A DNA stretch of 64,000 nt from Hygrocybe punicea (GCA_963556145.1 OY744465.1:3286001-3350000); one strand, 5' to 3'. Shown: positions 11,129-22,429, numbered from the stretch's first letter. Made by a program: numbers and translations. The notes: generated by a model from the sequence alone, not told the origin.

Positions 11129-11639
11129 TTTAATATAATTGAGGACTATTGGGTGGGAAAGTGGGACATTCAAATTTTTCACCATTTGTAAATTCATATT
11201 GGACATCAAAATTGAAGGAAATCTTCAGGGTGGGAAAGTGGGCCATTAAATATAGGAATGTTATAAATACATTACATGATGTCAAACACTTAAGTTCTTA
11301 TTGTTACTTATTGCCCGAGCACTGATAAGTAATGGTAACAGTGGTAGTGGTAAATGCCAGGATAAACTGTTGTATAACTGACATTCAGTCCACTCCAATG
11401 TTGGTTGACTGTTGATATACAACTATGGCATGAACAAGTGTAAATAATATTGTCCAAGAGATTAGTAGTCCCTTGATCAAAGGCCCCAACTAAGGACAAG
11501 TAGTACATTGTTACTAACAGAACAGGATAACATAGAATGTATGATTCCAAATTCCAACAATGTTCACATATACTATGATTATTCTTGTTATACATTACAA
11601 CTGCAGATTATGTAGAATAAATAATGGACATCAAATGAT
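11129..11639. other. No recognisable feature
   Basis: AT-rich; two similar short blocks GGTGGGAAAGTGGGMCATT occur at about 11150 and 11230. Nothing else stands out. Confidence 0.5.
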
Positions 11640-11653
11640 TGAATAGAACCAAG

Positions 11654-12790
11654 AAGAACTCGTTCATGCCACGCTTGCGATGGCCCACTTCCCCAAGTAT
11701 AGTTACCCCACGCCAAATGCAGGCGAACCTGAATACCCACCAACCCACCCAGCCCAGACAAGAATGCCATGGCCACCTCAGCAAACTGGGCATGGACGAC
11801 AACGGTCCCAGTGAGGATAGCGGAAACGGGCCCACGTGTTGGAATTGGTAATGTCGTACATCTATTCAATGTTTACGTTATTCTTTTGGATATGCGCTTA
11901 TCTGATACTTATCAGATAACTACCTTCAGGACTATCTTCGTATGTAATCCTTCTTACTCATCGGAGTGTATCCGGGTCTGTCTTCTCCGAGGGACTTACG
12001 CTATTGGCTAGTTTTCATCATTAGTCATCATTTGTAGTTAGTATATATACTTGGTATCCGATGTAGTAGTCACCCCATCGGATTATTACAAGTTCGTATC
12101 AGACCTCACCACTAGTCTCTCTAAGAAACGACTTTCTTACGAGTCTCAACTAACGTTGCGATCGACCGTATAATCCGCTTTTAACACCACGACACCGGGG
12201 AAGGCGCCAGACGGCAACAACAAGGACACGCCAGATGGCAACAACGAGGAACAACGAGGATGGAGATGGCCAGCCACAGGATGACAGGACAATGGAGACA
12301 ATGACGACCAGCCAGGGGACGACGGCAAAGGGAATGACAAGGGATGACAACAACGGGACGACGACAAGAACAGGGGACGACAATGGAGACGATGACGACA
12401 GGGACAAAGACAAAGACAAAGATGAAGACAAAGACAAGGATGGAGATGGGGACAGGGACAAGGATGACGGAGATGTAGACGATGAGAACAATGGAGACAT
12501 AGATGATGAGGACGATGGAGACATATATGACGAGGACAACGGAGGTAAGTACATGCCACCCCCTCCTCTCTCTCCTCCTCTCCCTCTCCCTGCTGCCTGT
12601 CCCTCCTCTTCCTTCTCCCACTCCCTTCTCCCACTCCTTCTCTCACTCTCACCCCCCCTCCCTCCTCCCCCCCTCCCTTCTCTCTCTCACCCTGCCTCCC
12701 TCCTCTCACCCCCTTGTCCCACCCCCACCCTCTTCCTCCTCCCATCACCACCAGCCATATTTAAGTATTTAATTATGTATTTAGATAAAA
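11654..12790 (+). mobile_element. Acidic/triplet low-complexity element, related to arms of the giant foldback
   Basis: The left edge carries AAGAACTCGTTCATGCCACGC..GGCCCAC, a relative of the TIR-like end near 51118-51168. The interior (after the solo LTR is removed) is a run of GAC/AAC/GAG triplets that would encode a D/E/N/K-rich chain, then a GGTAAGTA splice-donor-like site (12542), then a pyrimidine-rich tract, then TTATGTATTTAGATAAAATAATCATTTAA (12774-12802). The same order is seen in the right arm of the foldback at 27160-27690. It is probably a non-autonomous family, with no transposase. Confidence 0.5.
11837..12186 (+). mobile_element. Solo LTR, 350 bp, 5-bp TSD
   Basis: It starts TGTTGGAATTGG and ends TTTTAACA. 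It is flanked on both sides by CCACG (11832-11836 and 12187-12191). A TATA-like AGTATATATACTTGG lies at about 12040. Removing it and one TSD copy rejoins the low-complexity triplet sequence. No internal region or second LTR is present, so it is a solo LTR left by recombination. Confidence 0.85.
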
Positions 12791-13039
12791 TAATCATTTA
12801 ATTTATATTTTCACTGTAAGTAATATTGAGGTATTGTTATTCATATGAGGTATGTATTTATTTACAATTGAGTAATATTAAACAAAAAAAGCACAAGTGG
12901 GGTAATTTCTGATTTTGGCATATAAGTAGCTCCTGTAATGGCTGATGGTAAAACTGAGATATTGTGCATTTTCTAAAGAATAAATTTGTAATTTTGCTAT
13001 TCTGTGTACTTTTAATAATTGCATTTCAAATTATATTGC

Positions 13040-13600
13040 AAGGAAATGGTTAACTGCCCACTGAGAAGAAAGTGAACTGCATCCCCTAGCAATTGCAAGG
13101 GAATGGTTAACTATGCCCCTGGCAACTGCCAGAAGAAACTGACCATCCAGTGGCTACTGCTCTGAGTTAAACTGGATGTCCAGCAAGTGCTGTATCTGGT
13201 TAAACTGAGCAATCAGTAGCAACTGCTCTGAGTTAAACTAGACATCCAGCAAATGCTGCATCTGGTTAAACTGAGCATACAGTAGCTGCTCTTCTGAGTT
13301 AAATTCGTGGTCCAGCAAGTACTGCTTTCAGTTTAACTGCCAATGCAGTAAATAGTGTGCACAGTTTAACGAAGCTCACAGTAACAACTGGGTTGGGCTT
13401 AACTGAGCTTTACAGTGAACTGAAGGCCTTAGCACTCCTGCTTAAAGTTTAACTGAACCTACCCGTAATTGCTATGCCGAGTTTAACTGTATTGGCAGCA
13501 AACACTGTATGAGAGTTTAACTTAAGCCCCAGCTTCTACTGCAGATAATACACCTAACTTTCATGCCTTAACTGGGGTTGAGTTTAACTAAAACCCCCTG
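13040..13600 (+). repeat. Degenerate tandem repeat with GTTTAACT core
   Basis: The core GAGTTAAACT/GTTTAACTG recurs every ~35-70 bases together with CAGCAAGTGCTG-like spacers. Units are clearest at 13130-13330 and fade toward 13600, where a Gypsy integrase fragment begins. Confidence 0.6.
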
Positions 13601-14421
13601 GACTATTGGTGAGACTGGTTTGACCATTGGCACGTTCCTGTGCAAAGATATCTTGTGCCATTGGGGCACTTTTGAAGAAATCGTTACTGACAATGGAAAA
13701 CCCTTTGTGGAAACACTCGACTACCTTGCGTCCTGCTACGGTATCTGGCACATCCGCATCTCGCCCTATAACTCACAAGCAAACGGACCTGTTGAGCGCT
13801 GTCACCTATGTCCAGGAGGTCATTATAAAAAGTTGTGATGAGGATGAAAAGAAATGGCACCCTGTAACTCATTCCGTGTTTTGGGCCGAATAGGTCACCA
13901 CATACAGAAACCTTGGGTTCTTGTCCTATTACATCACACACAGAGTAGAGCTGCTTTTTCCATTCGATTTTGCTGAAGCTACTGACATGGTTCCAACACA
14001 AAACACAATGTCTACAACTGACCTCATAGTCATCTGTGCCTGCCAACTTCATAAATGAGAGGCCAACCTCAATCGGGTCAAATAAAAACTCACCAAGTCT
14101 CGGCTTGCGTCTGCCTGACAATTTGAAGAGAAATATGCTAACACGATCAAAAATTTTGACTTCCAACCCAGCAACCTTGTCCTCGTCCGAAATTCCTGTA
14201 TCGAAATGTCTCTTGATCAAAAAGCCAAGCCACGATACTTGGGGCCCATGATTGTCATCAGGAAAACTCACGGTGGGTCTTACATACTAGCCAAACTTGA
14301 CAGTGCAGTTTCTAGATCCCGATTTGCCACTTTCCAAGTTGTACCCTACTATGCTTGTTCAAAAATATCGATACCATTGGACGAGTTCTTGCAATACCCC
14401 AATGCCGATGATACCAACTGA
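13578..14421 (+). pseudogene. Gypsy integrase fragment (core end and C-terminal domain)
   Basis: The first frame (13578-13838) contains EEIVTDNGKPFV (second catalytic D of the rve core), RISPYNSQANG and PVERCH (catalytic E). A frameshift near 13800 moves the reading to VQEVIIKSC..KKWHPVTHSVFWAE, then a TAG. Further downstream, YITHRVELLFPFDFAEATDMVP and, at 14206-14421, KPRYLGPMIVIRKTHGGSY..A.LD and FQVVPYYA give the chromo-like C-terminal domain of Agaricomycete Gypsy integrases. The HHCC zinc finger and first catalytic D are missing; the left part is cut by the repeat ending near 13600. At least one frameshift and several stops make it inactive. Confidence 0.85.
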
Positions 14422-14734
14422 AGTGATCTAGATGATCCAATGTATCTGCCCTCTATAGACTCCTCGCCTGACGATGATTAGGCATTTCTTTTATTTTGTC
14501 CATTTTATATTTCTATATTTAACTTTTCTTCCTTTTCTGACAATACAACAAATGATGTGAGCAGTCCCATGTCTTCAGGAGCCATTGGCTTTCTTTAGCT
14601 GGATGAACAAGCTGAAATGTTGTTTGATATGTACATGATATATTTTTATTTATTTACACGGACACACTTTTTTATACATTTTAGAGGTGGCCGGTCTCGA
14701 AATCACGTCTCATCATAACCAACATCACCGACAC
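14422..14734. other. Post-pol spacer, no gene seen
   Basis: AT-rich spacer between the integrase end and the antisense ORF at 14735. Nothing recognised. Confidence 0.5.
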
Positions 14735-15190
14735 CTACTCGTGATTGACCCAAAGCCTTTGAAACTGTTGGCCGAACCAAATGAGATGTTGATTCATTTC
14801 AGCGCCTAGGTTTTCCAACTCCTCCGTCAGCATGGCAAGTCGTGCAGAAATGCTCCTGAAACTCTCTATAGCCCTGTCGAACAGATTGGTCCCGGAATCC
14901 ACCCTAAGCCTTTTTGTTGGCCACTCTGTATCTGTCTCTTCCTCCTCATCCTCTGATTCTGACTCCACCTCTTTGATCGGCTGCTTACTGGTTGATGCCC
15001 GAACAGGCCTTGTCCAGTTTTAGTGGTGAACGAGAGCAGTTTTTGCGTACTGCCTGCCACCTCTTTTCCCTTACCAGTGTTCGCCTTGCATTGTCCACCC
15101 GTCTGATGCGTCGTGTTGGTATACTTCTTCTTCAGGTTCCTGCATCATTTGCACACGTACCTGGTAACGCCTCGGAATGTCTCTTCAGCG
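14735..15190 (-). pseudogene. Antisense ORF: acidic, coiled-coil protein remnant
   Basis: On the minus strand a lysine/threonine-rich piece with spaced Cys/His (CRNLKKKY..H..GGQC, about 15140-15090) leads into an acidic run ESEDEEEETDTEW and then a leucine-rich helical tail (LAMLTEELENLGAEMNQHL) ending at 14735. At least one stop and a shift between overlapping frames break it. Basidiomycete retroelement neighbourhoods often hold ORFs of this shape (Cys motif, acidic linker, coiled coil), but I do not recognise a named family. It lies tail to tail with the integrase at 13578-14421. Together with the next ORF it may form antisense genes of the same element. Confidence 0.5.
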
Positions 15191-15882
15191 TTAATGCAGT
15201 TTGTGCATGCTTGGAGAGGAAACGGCCCAGTGAACTGTTATGAAGCTCAGTAACTAAGAACAGATAACTGATGATACACTATATGTAGCTATAAGAAGGG
15301 AAATCCTACAACTACTAAAGGTGAAAAGGTGCAAGGAAGCTTCGCAAAGCCCACACTAGTATAGGAAAGGGAAGAGAAGTAATATAAGTGTATGAGAAAC
15401 TCAAGAGAAGTGCTGCGATCAAAACTGATGTGGTGCGATCAAAATCGAAGAGTTACGATAAAATCAAAAGTCGCAGTGAGATTGAAGGGTCGGACAGTGA
15501 GAGAACGTGATGGAATGTGAAGAGAATGGAACTAGGATGAAGGGGAAGCTCTGAGAGGAAGGGGGAATGACAGTCTGTCTTGATTCTCTGGGGGTTCTCT
15601 GTCTAGTGGCTCATACAGGCAGGTATATAAGCTGTAAGGACAAAGGAAGAGAGATGAAAGGATGATACTAAAAGGAGATATGTGAGATAAAGGGCATATA
15701 GCAGAAAGGATAGGTAGAGAGAACAATAAATGAATATAGAGAACAAAGAGAACAAAGGAAATACTTCAAAGTGCAATAACTAAATATCTCCAAAGTCGCA
15801 GAAGATTGCAATAGTCGCAATGTGATCGGAGTGGTAAGTCACATCAAATCACAAGGAATCGCAAAATATATGAAATTGGAGC
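15191..15882. other. A/G-rich spacer, no gene seen
   Basis: Purine-rich sequence with repeated GTGCGATCAAAA/GTCGCA motifs (15410-15480, 15790-15850). No coding signal. Confidence 0.5.
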
Positions 15883-16710
15883 TCAGGATGGCTGAGTGTG
15901 TATCACCGATGAGATAACTACTGTTGTCCCTGGCAAATCCTCAATTTCTACTCCTGGCATCCCCACGTCATCTACATCGGCTGGTTGCTCTGGTCCTGGT
16001 TCGATGGGCTCTCCTTCTAAATCAACTACCACTCCACCCTCTGGAATTGGCCGGGTCTGTTGCTCACCCATGACTGATGCATTTGCGAGATGTGCACATG
16101 CTCGCCACTCCTCGCTGACATGCCATCGATACATAGCTACCTCCCTCTCAACCTGGTCCACCTCCTGAGTCCACTGCTGCATTTCCTTCTCTATCCTAAG
16201 CTTCTCCCACCTTTCCTCTGTGGCCATTCACCTTTCCTCTGCCTCTGCCCATGCTCGTGTCTCCACCAACTGTCTTCTTTCCTCTTCTCATGCAGCTGCC
16301 TCCTCATCTGTCCACTGTTTCACATCTTCCTCCTCCTGTCTAGCCTGCTCAGTGGTCTCAGTCAACCACTCTTCCAGCGCGTCCGCATACACCTGCCGAT
16401 CTTCCCATAGAGGGGGCGTCACTATCTGTTTGCCCATGGTTTTGAGCTCGGCCATGATACTGTTATATGCCCACTGATGGATGGTGTTAGTCATGCAGGA
16501 TCTCCTCTCCAGATAGAGAACTCACCATGACCTTCCTGCAGCTGATCAACCACTGCTGTGCTGGGCCTTCGTTCCCTTTGATCATCCCCACATACCTGTC
16601 ATTGTGGAATACGGCAATTCAGTTGATGGCATCCTGATAATCTGTCCGAGTGTCTGCGTCAATGCTTCTGACAAATGCGAGGTAGGAATCGTAGTGGTTG
16701 GCCATTGCAT
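15883..16710 (-). pseudogene. Spliced antisense ORF: coiled-coil, gag-like protein of unknown family
   Basis: The minus-strand reading starts at ATGGCCAACCACTACG (16710). It runs YDSYLAFVRSIDADTRTDYQ, a TGA, then GPAQQWLISCRKVM. A 52-nt intron follows (GTGAGT..TGACTAAC..ATCAG), after which the frame continues as WAYNSIMAELKTMGK and a long E/Q/R/W-rich helical region. Two more in-frame TGAs lie at about 16286 and 16226. It ends at 15883 with an acidic, proline-rich tail. All three stops fit CGA changed to TGA. Length would be about 260 residues. The helical, charged character would suit a gag-like or nucleic-acid-binding protein, but I do not recognise it. It sits between a plus-strand integrase and a plus-strand LTR-like repeat. 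Confidence 0.6.
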
Positions 16711-16884
16711 AAGTAGAAGTGGGAGTTTTGGAGCAAAGTTAGAAAAGCTGATCAACAACGACGCGTTTTTTTATATGTTTTTCTCACTTTGTCATTATTT
16801 GGCCACTCATGTGGTTAGCCACATTCGTGCCCTGTGTTTAGAGACCTCATACTATTGACCACGGATGGTCTCTATTAGAAGACC

Positions 16885-17640
16885 CAAGGCAATGTGGAGG
16901 GTCCTTGACCCTCTGAGACCAGAAGCTCAATATCTCATGAATCCGCTCGAACCTGACATCCCTAGCAATTCACGCTTGAACCCAACATAACCCGACGCAT
17001 ACCAACTAGCATGGCCACTTGCGTACAGGGTCAGTCCAACTCCTAAATGCATGGAATCCCAAACATTGCAGATGGATCTTATTGGACTGGAATCCTGACA
17101 TCGGACTTGCCCAATTCACGCCTACCATCTCCCTTATGGAGATATATAAAAGTATTTCACATCTTGTCACGGCTTTTCACTTCTCCCACTCATTTCCTGT
17201 CATCCTTGCATTGCAACCTTCTCATCACTACCCTATTTCTCTTCCTCTTTCTTCTCCCTCATCGGCCGAGGACTCTCGTCCAAAACTAGATAGACATTTT
17301 TGTAGTATAAAAATGGTGCCCAAACGCTGTGTCAAAATAAGAAACCAGTTTCCCCATTTCCCCTCACTCAGAATTAGTCTCTCAGTAAAATCCATCACTC
17401 ATACAACTCATCAGTTCCCTCGACACTCTCCCTGTTGTTCTACCATCCTTATTCTTACATCCCTCATCACCCGACACCCAACCCACCGTACCCAACATCG
17501 TCAGCTTCATCGGCTTCAACTGGTCTCAATAGATATCAGTAGTTTTACTTGGCGGCTTTCTACCATTTGTCTCTTATCATTTTACTGAAGCTTGCTAAAC
17601 TATTCCTTCTCACTTCTATGCTGACACCCCCAGGCTAGGA
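16885..17640 (+). repeat. LTR-like repeat with TATA box
   Basis: Diverged relative of 560-1450. It contains ATGGAGATATATAAAAGTATT at about 17137 and a poly-pyrimidine stretch, and its right end CTGACACCC..GGCTAGGAT matches CTGACACCC..GGTTAGGAT at about 1415. It is placed where a 3' LTR of the plus-strand Gypsy would be expected. Confidence 0.45.
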
Positions 17641-17679
17641 TCATTGTTCCATAGCCACCCTGACCTCTCCACTACATCA

Positions 17680-18480
17680 CAGTATGCATCAACATCTTAT
17701 TCATGAAGTGGGAGCCACCGTCGGCCATAAATATATGGTTTGGTGCATGGCCATCTGAAATGGCAGTCAGGCCCTCTACCATCAATTTTCAGTGCCTGCC
17801 ATCTTCAACTTCTGGACCCACACAAAGTTAGAGCATGTGTCAATATAGAGTCCTACCATCTTGTAGCCACCCTTCCCTTTCGGCAGGGATAGGTAGTCTC
17901 CTACTATCAGATCAAATGGCTGGTGTTGGCATATTGGTTGTAGTAGTGCATTGAGGTGTGGCGCACCAAAGTTCTTGCATTGTGGGCATTCTATAATTAC
18001 ACATCACGTATCAGTGTCCATTCCTGGCCAGAAATATGAGTCGTGAAGGCATAGCTTCATGTGTTCATGACCCAAATGGCCATGGTTCTTGTGCTGCTCA
18101 AAGGCTAGCTCAAAGCCCTCTGCCATCGGGATACGTTCTGTGCTTGGTACTCTGTCGGTGGTGTGTGTGCTAACCCTCCATAACTTCCCATCCTCTATCA
18201 TGAATCCCATTGCTCTGTGAGCAGTTTTCCTTTGCTCCCAGATTGTGTCACCTGAGTTCAGTCCTAATAAGTGCTGGACAATTGGGCTAAAGAACATGTC
18301 ACCTGTGAATCTGGATACAAGGTCCTGTTGGTTCATGACTTTTGTTGTAATCTGCATAATGTTGTTCTGGACACCCTGTCTAACATCCCAGTCCCATCGT
18401 ACTGTCCACAAGAAGCCGTCATTCGGTTCTACACTCCGGTTCCCCTCAGGATCGCAAGAGGGAGAAGGCTGCACCAAGGC
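17680..18480 (-). pseudogene. Gypsy integrase (zinc finger and core part)
   Basis: The minus frame ending at 18004 holds RMGFMIEDG-like FMIEDGKLWRVS and an HHCC finger, H..GHLGHEHMK followed by CPQC at about 17980. The next stretch has the first catalytic Asp region (KGGYKMVGLYIDTCSNFVW) and, after a stop near 17795, FMADGG with the second Asp region near 17720. The catalytic Glu and C-terminal domain are not present at the left, where the LTR-like repeat at 16885-17640 takes over. Its N-terminal side runs into an unrelated LTR scrap at 18484. Not functional. Confidence 0.8.
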
Positions 18481-18483
18481 TAA

Positions 18484-18570
18484 GATAGGACTGTCTACTA
18501 CATCCAGAAGGCTACTAACTACAATGAACCATGGGAACTCTATCACGTGACTGTCTAGGCACAACTACTA
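18484..18570 (+). repeat. Partial LTR of the TRIM family
   Basis: From AAGATAGGACTG to CACAACTACTA this matches the second half of the LTR at 44135-44290, including CTACTACATC.GAAGGCTACTAACTA and ATCACGTGACTG. It lies exactly between the integrase and the inverted RNase H segment. Confidence 0.65.
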
Positions 18571-18574
18571 CACT

Positions 18575-18995
18575 GCCGATTCTGGGTTACGACTGATGGA
18601 TGCAAAGACGGCTTTGCCAGTTGGCTCCAACAAGAGTTCGAACATGAGGAAAAGCAGGGCAAGTCATATAAAATGTGGCATCTGATTGCATTCTGCTCAA
18701 AACGCACATCCACAAGCGAAGCTAAGTATGAACCATTCTTGTTAGAATTTGCAGCACTGAAGTTTTCTCTTGATGAGTTTGACCCCATGATATATGGGTT
18801 GCCCATTGAGATCGAGACTGATTGCCAGGCACTATGTGACCTCCTGATCAGGGACAAGTCGAGCTCACATCACAGCCAATTGGAAGAGTCAGTACTTGCC
18901 CACCAAATTGTGGATATCTGTCACAGGCCAGGCATTGAGAACCCAGTAGCAGATGCGATCAGCCACAAGTGGAGGGACCCTCTGACCGACTCCAG
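18575..18995 (+). pseudogene. RNase H segment of the Gypsy pol, inverted
   Basis: The plus frame starts FWVTTDGCKDGFASWLQQ (first catalytic Asp of Gypsy RNase H), continues HLIAFCSKRTSTSEAKY (catalytic Glu in the SEAKYE motif), IEIETDCQALCDLL (catalytic Asp) and ends near NPVADAISHKWRDPLTD. These are the domain blocks in the usual order. It lies between RT and integrase as expected, but on the opposite strand to both. On the minus strand the RT linker reads up to KPILKPPQYDGR at about 18996 and then loses homology. The domain itself has an open frame. Confidence 0.85.
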
Positions 18996-20862
18996 CGGCC
19001 ATCATACTGGGGTGGTTTCAGGATTGGTTTCATACTGAGGAGGATCTTTAACTTCATAAAAACTTTCTGCTGGGTGTCACCCCATTTCTCTGTAAGGGAT
19101 GTATTTTCTAATGCTCATTTGTATGCCTCTTTCCTGGCTTTCCAGCCTGCTTTTGGGGCTTCAATTGGGATGTCTCTAGTCAGGTCTATGAGAGGCATGG
19201 CGATCCTCGCATAGTCCTTGATATGTCGTCAGAAGAAGTTCGCTAGGCCTAAAAATGACATTAGGTCCTTGATGTCGTTTGGGGTCTGCCAGTCAACTAA
19301 TGCTGCTACTTTGTCCCAGTTCGGTTTGACGCCATCTGGCCCTACCATGGCACCTGCAAAGAATAACTCTGTGAAAAAGAACTTGCACTTCGATGGGGCT
19401 AGGGACAGTTTTCGATTACGACACCTTGTGAAGAACTTCCGTAAATTCCTTATTTTCATGCTGAAGTCATCCTCTGGTAGGAAGATGTCATCCATCCAGT
19501 TGACCAATTCCCTTCCTATCATATCCTCAAGTGCGATAGACACAATTTTGCAGAAAGTCTTGGGTGCACCTGTGAGTCTGAATGGCATACAGAGGTAGAT
19601 ATAGTAGCCACGTCCCTCCACATAAAACCTGATATATGGTACTGCTTCATTGGCAATTGGTACCATGTAATACCTGGCAGCAAAGTCGATCACTGAACCC
19701 CATCTATGTCCCACTGCAAACTGTTGTTTGGCTTTGAGGTCGCCTTGTGGGAATGGCAGTACCTGTGTCTTCCTGTTCAGGGTGGTGAATGCGTGGCATA
19801 CCTGCCATTTCGTAGGTATTGGTGGGGTCGAGTCATTGACCGTTTCTAGCAGCCAGCCTTCTGCTGCATCTGCATTCGCTACTTCTTCCCAATACAGCGG
19901 TAGCCCATTCCTGATGCATTCACGGTTTACTTTTCTAAGTACCTCCATCTTTGTCATGCCTGTCTTGCTGGCTTCTTTGGGGGCTAGGTTCATGCTTGCT
20001 ATGTTCTTTAAGAATTCCCCAGGCACCTTCTGAATGACATGGGAAGCTCCCATTTCATCCAGGATGTTGTAGAACCACATCTTTTGTTGTTCCGTGATCA
20101 GGTACTGTTCCATTCGTTTTGGTAGTTTCGCATCTGGGTCAATGGCAATATTATGCTTATACCAATCCACATAAAAGACTTCACTCAGCATTAGTGCAAA
20201 GATATCCGCAAATTGCTTGACTAGAGATTCGACTGCACTTCTCTGTTCCTGTGTGAAGTTGGGGCCAATGGATATTTTCTCTAAGATCTTTGTCACACGT
20301 TCCATGTTGAATGGGTCTGTCACTCGTTGGGTTTTGTTCTTGCCTCTGTTGATCTTGAACTCCTCCTTTGTGACATCTCCTAGTGCATGTACCTCATCGA
20401 CTATCTCGCCCAACTCCGTTGAGATGGCACACTCACCTTCATCCATCATCATTTTTAGTTTGGACATCTTCATTATCAAATGTTGAAGCCTGTCGCTCTG
20501 GCTTCTCGGTGATCCTTCGTCTGGGTTCTGATATGAAAGTCTACCATCCTCTGTAGTTCCTGGGTGGGTTGGGATTGCATCAAAGGGGATATATGGTCTG
20601 TCTTGATCATCGTCTGCTGCTGAGATTGCATTGTTCAGTAGGGTTTCCTCTGATATTTGTAGGATTTTCCAGAGTCGTCGGGCTTCTTGCCCACTAACTT
20701 GCTGTTTCTTCCATCTGTGTTCTTGTTTCCTTGATCACTTCCTCTGCAAATGTTCCATTGGTTCATCTTCCTCTTCTTCTTCATCATCGGTATCTACTGT
20801 ATCTTCCGCTAGTGCCTGCCAGTGATTCTGGGTAGTGACAGGTGTCCATTTCAGGTTCTGGT
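18996..20862 (-). pseudogene. Gypsy reverse transcriptase and flanking pol
   Basis: The main minus frame is 20479-19229 (416 codons). It contains the RT palm blocks FPQGDLKAKQQFAVGHRWGS, RYYMVPIANEAVPYIRF, MPFRLTGAPKTF and the active-site box WMDDIFLP (the usual form is Y/F-x-DD; both Asp are kept), ending in DLMSFLGLANFF. After a TGA the linker continues (RHIKDYARIAMPLIDLTRD) to about 18996. Upstream, the same frame is open to about 20750 apart from one TGA (AAG TGA TCA), and includes an acidic stretch before the MITE at 20863. Stops fit CGA changed to TGA. Function would be RNA-templated DNA synthesis in the retroelement particle. Confidence 0.9.
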
Positions 20863-21179
20863 TAGTGAATGGCATGGGTAACCTGTGGGTATTGGTGCTG
20901 TACCCGTACCTGTACCCGCAGCTACCCTTACCCATGATTCGGCGGGTTTACCCGTCATTTTGAGCCCTGGATTGTCCAAAACGGTCAAGTATTGGGTGAG
21001 TTATGATCAAAACAATGAAGAATGATTGTTTTGATCATAACTTACCCAATACTTGACCGTTTTGGACAATCCGGGGCTTAAAATAAAAGCTCATGGGTAG
21101 GAGAATCGTACCCATACCCGTACCCACAGCTACCCTTACCCATTACCTGTGCGGGTCGCCATACCCATGCCATTCACTA
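20863..21179. repeat. hAT-type MITE, 317 bp, 8-bp TSD
   Basis: Ends TAGTGAATGGCATGGGTA / TACCCATGCCATTCACTA. TSD GTTCTGGT at 20855-20862 and 21180-21187, perfect. Subterminal TACCCGTACC arrays, and a central near-perfect hairpin at about 20971-21071 (ATTGTCCAAAACGGTCAAGT and complement). Confidence 0.9.
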
Positions 21180-21311
21180 GTTCTGGTGCTGGTGTATCAG
21201 GTGTGGTTGGTTGTTGGAGCGTTTACCAGCATTTCTTGTTGTGTTTCATTGTCGAGGGTTACTGTTCCTCCTGCTGAGGGGATTTGGATTGTATCCATTT
21301 GATATTCATGA

Positions 21312-22428
21312 TAGTGTTGCCGTAGTCCAGTTCAGAACCGATCCGAACCCGGTTCAAACCCCGAACCCGGTTCAAACCCCAAACCCGGTTCAAACCCCGA
21401 ACTGAACCCTAAGTTCAGTCTAAGTTCACCACTTTGGCTGAACTGAACCATGGGTCCGGTGCGGGGTTCCAGGCCCTTCAGAAATTTCTGAACGGCTTGG
21501 AACCGGGTCCAAACCGTGAACTCATTTGTATGTAAATACTGAAATATTCAATTTTTGTATTAATTTTTGGGTATGAACTCGTGAGAACTTGGGTCATGTG
21601 ACCTTAAACATACACACGAATTCACGCAGATTCGACTCAACAACAACAGCAACGAACAATAACAGCAACACTGGTAAGTAATTAGTTTATTTCATACTTT
21701 ACTGACATTTTCTTACACAAAGAAGCCCCCCACGGCCCACGCCCATGCCAATGCCTGCCCACACCCATGCCAAAACCATGCCAATGCCCACAACGGGAAC
21801 CACAGATGGTAGCAACAAAAGGATGCAGCAGGGAGTGGTGTGGCCACCCCCGCTGCTAAAGTATGTCGTCTTTATTATATTTCATTGGTTATCTATACTT
21901 ACCCCCCACAGCTCCATGATGCCTGTGAGCGTGGATGCGGCAGCAGCCCCATGGCAACCCCAGCAGCTGCAATGAAAACAGCAGCACCAACAACGGCAGC
22001 ACCAATGGCAGCAGCAGCAGCAGCAGCAACGGCAACAGCGGCAGTGGAAATGGCGACAGCAGCAGCAGCAGCAACAGCGGCAATGGCAGTAGTAGCAACA
22101 ACGGCACCAGCAGTGACGCAGCACCAATGCAGCAACAGTGGCGACACAGCCAAACGAAGGTCCCCCCTTCCTCCCCACCCCTCCCAACTCCTCGCAACCC
22201 CAGGCCCATGTCAATTGACGTGGCGCTGTGGCTTGCGAGGAAATTTTTGAGGGTGGAGGAGGACGGTTCGCGGTCCAAACCGCATCCAGATGTAGACCGA
22301 ACTGCACAGAACGGTCCCATGCAGTTCCAGTTCCAGTTCAGCAGAAGGGCCAAACTGAACTGAGAGTCTGGTTTTGAGTTCAGCCAAAAAGGCTGAAAAC
22401 CGGACCAAACCAGACTTTGGCAACACTA
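21312..22428. mobile_element. hAT-type non-autonomous element, 1,117 bp
   Basis: Ends TAGTGTTGCCG / TTTGGCAACACTA, flanked by ATTCATGA (21304-21311) and ATTTGTGA (22429-22436), an 8-bp duplication with two transition differences. Subterminal GGTTCAAACCCCGAACCC repeats. Interior: two intron-like stretches (GTAAGTAATT..CTGAC from 21672; GTATGTCGTC..CCCCACAG from 21861), a CAGCAACGGCAAC triplet run (21960-22140) and the CAATTG palindrome module at 22190-22240. No transposase. It is inserted in the Gypsy protease region, in the opposite orientation to its relative at 35458. Confidence 0.85.
22190..22240. repeat. 51-bp palindromic module
   Basis: Outer arms CCTCGCAA / TTGCGAGG and core CATGTCAATTGACGTG. 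Same layout as 35651-35702 and 4617-4669, with paired base changes. Confidence 0.8.
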
Positions 22429-22429
22429 A

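Noticed and set aside
12235..12801. Acidic 188-codon ORF as a host gene
   Set aside because: D/K/E-rich triplet repeat followed by a pyrimidine tract; the same layout recurs in the foldback arms, so it is part of a repeat family.
21093..21180. Telomere-like TACCC repeats
   Set aside because: They are short, variable TACCCGTACC motifs within the inverted ends of the 317-bp MITE, not TTAGGG arrays.
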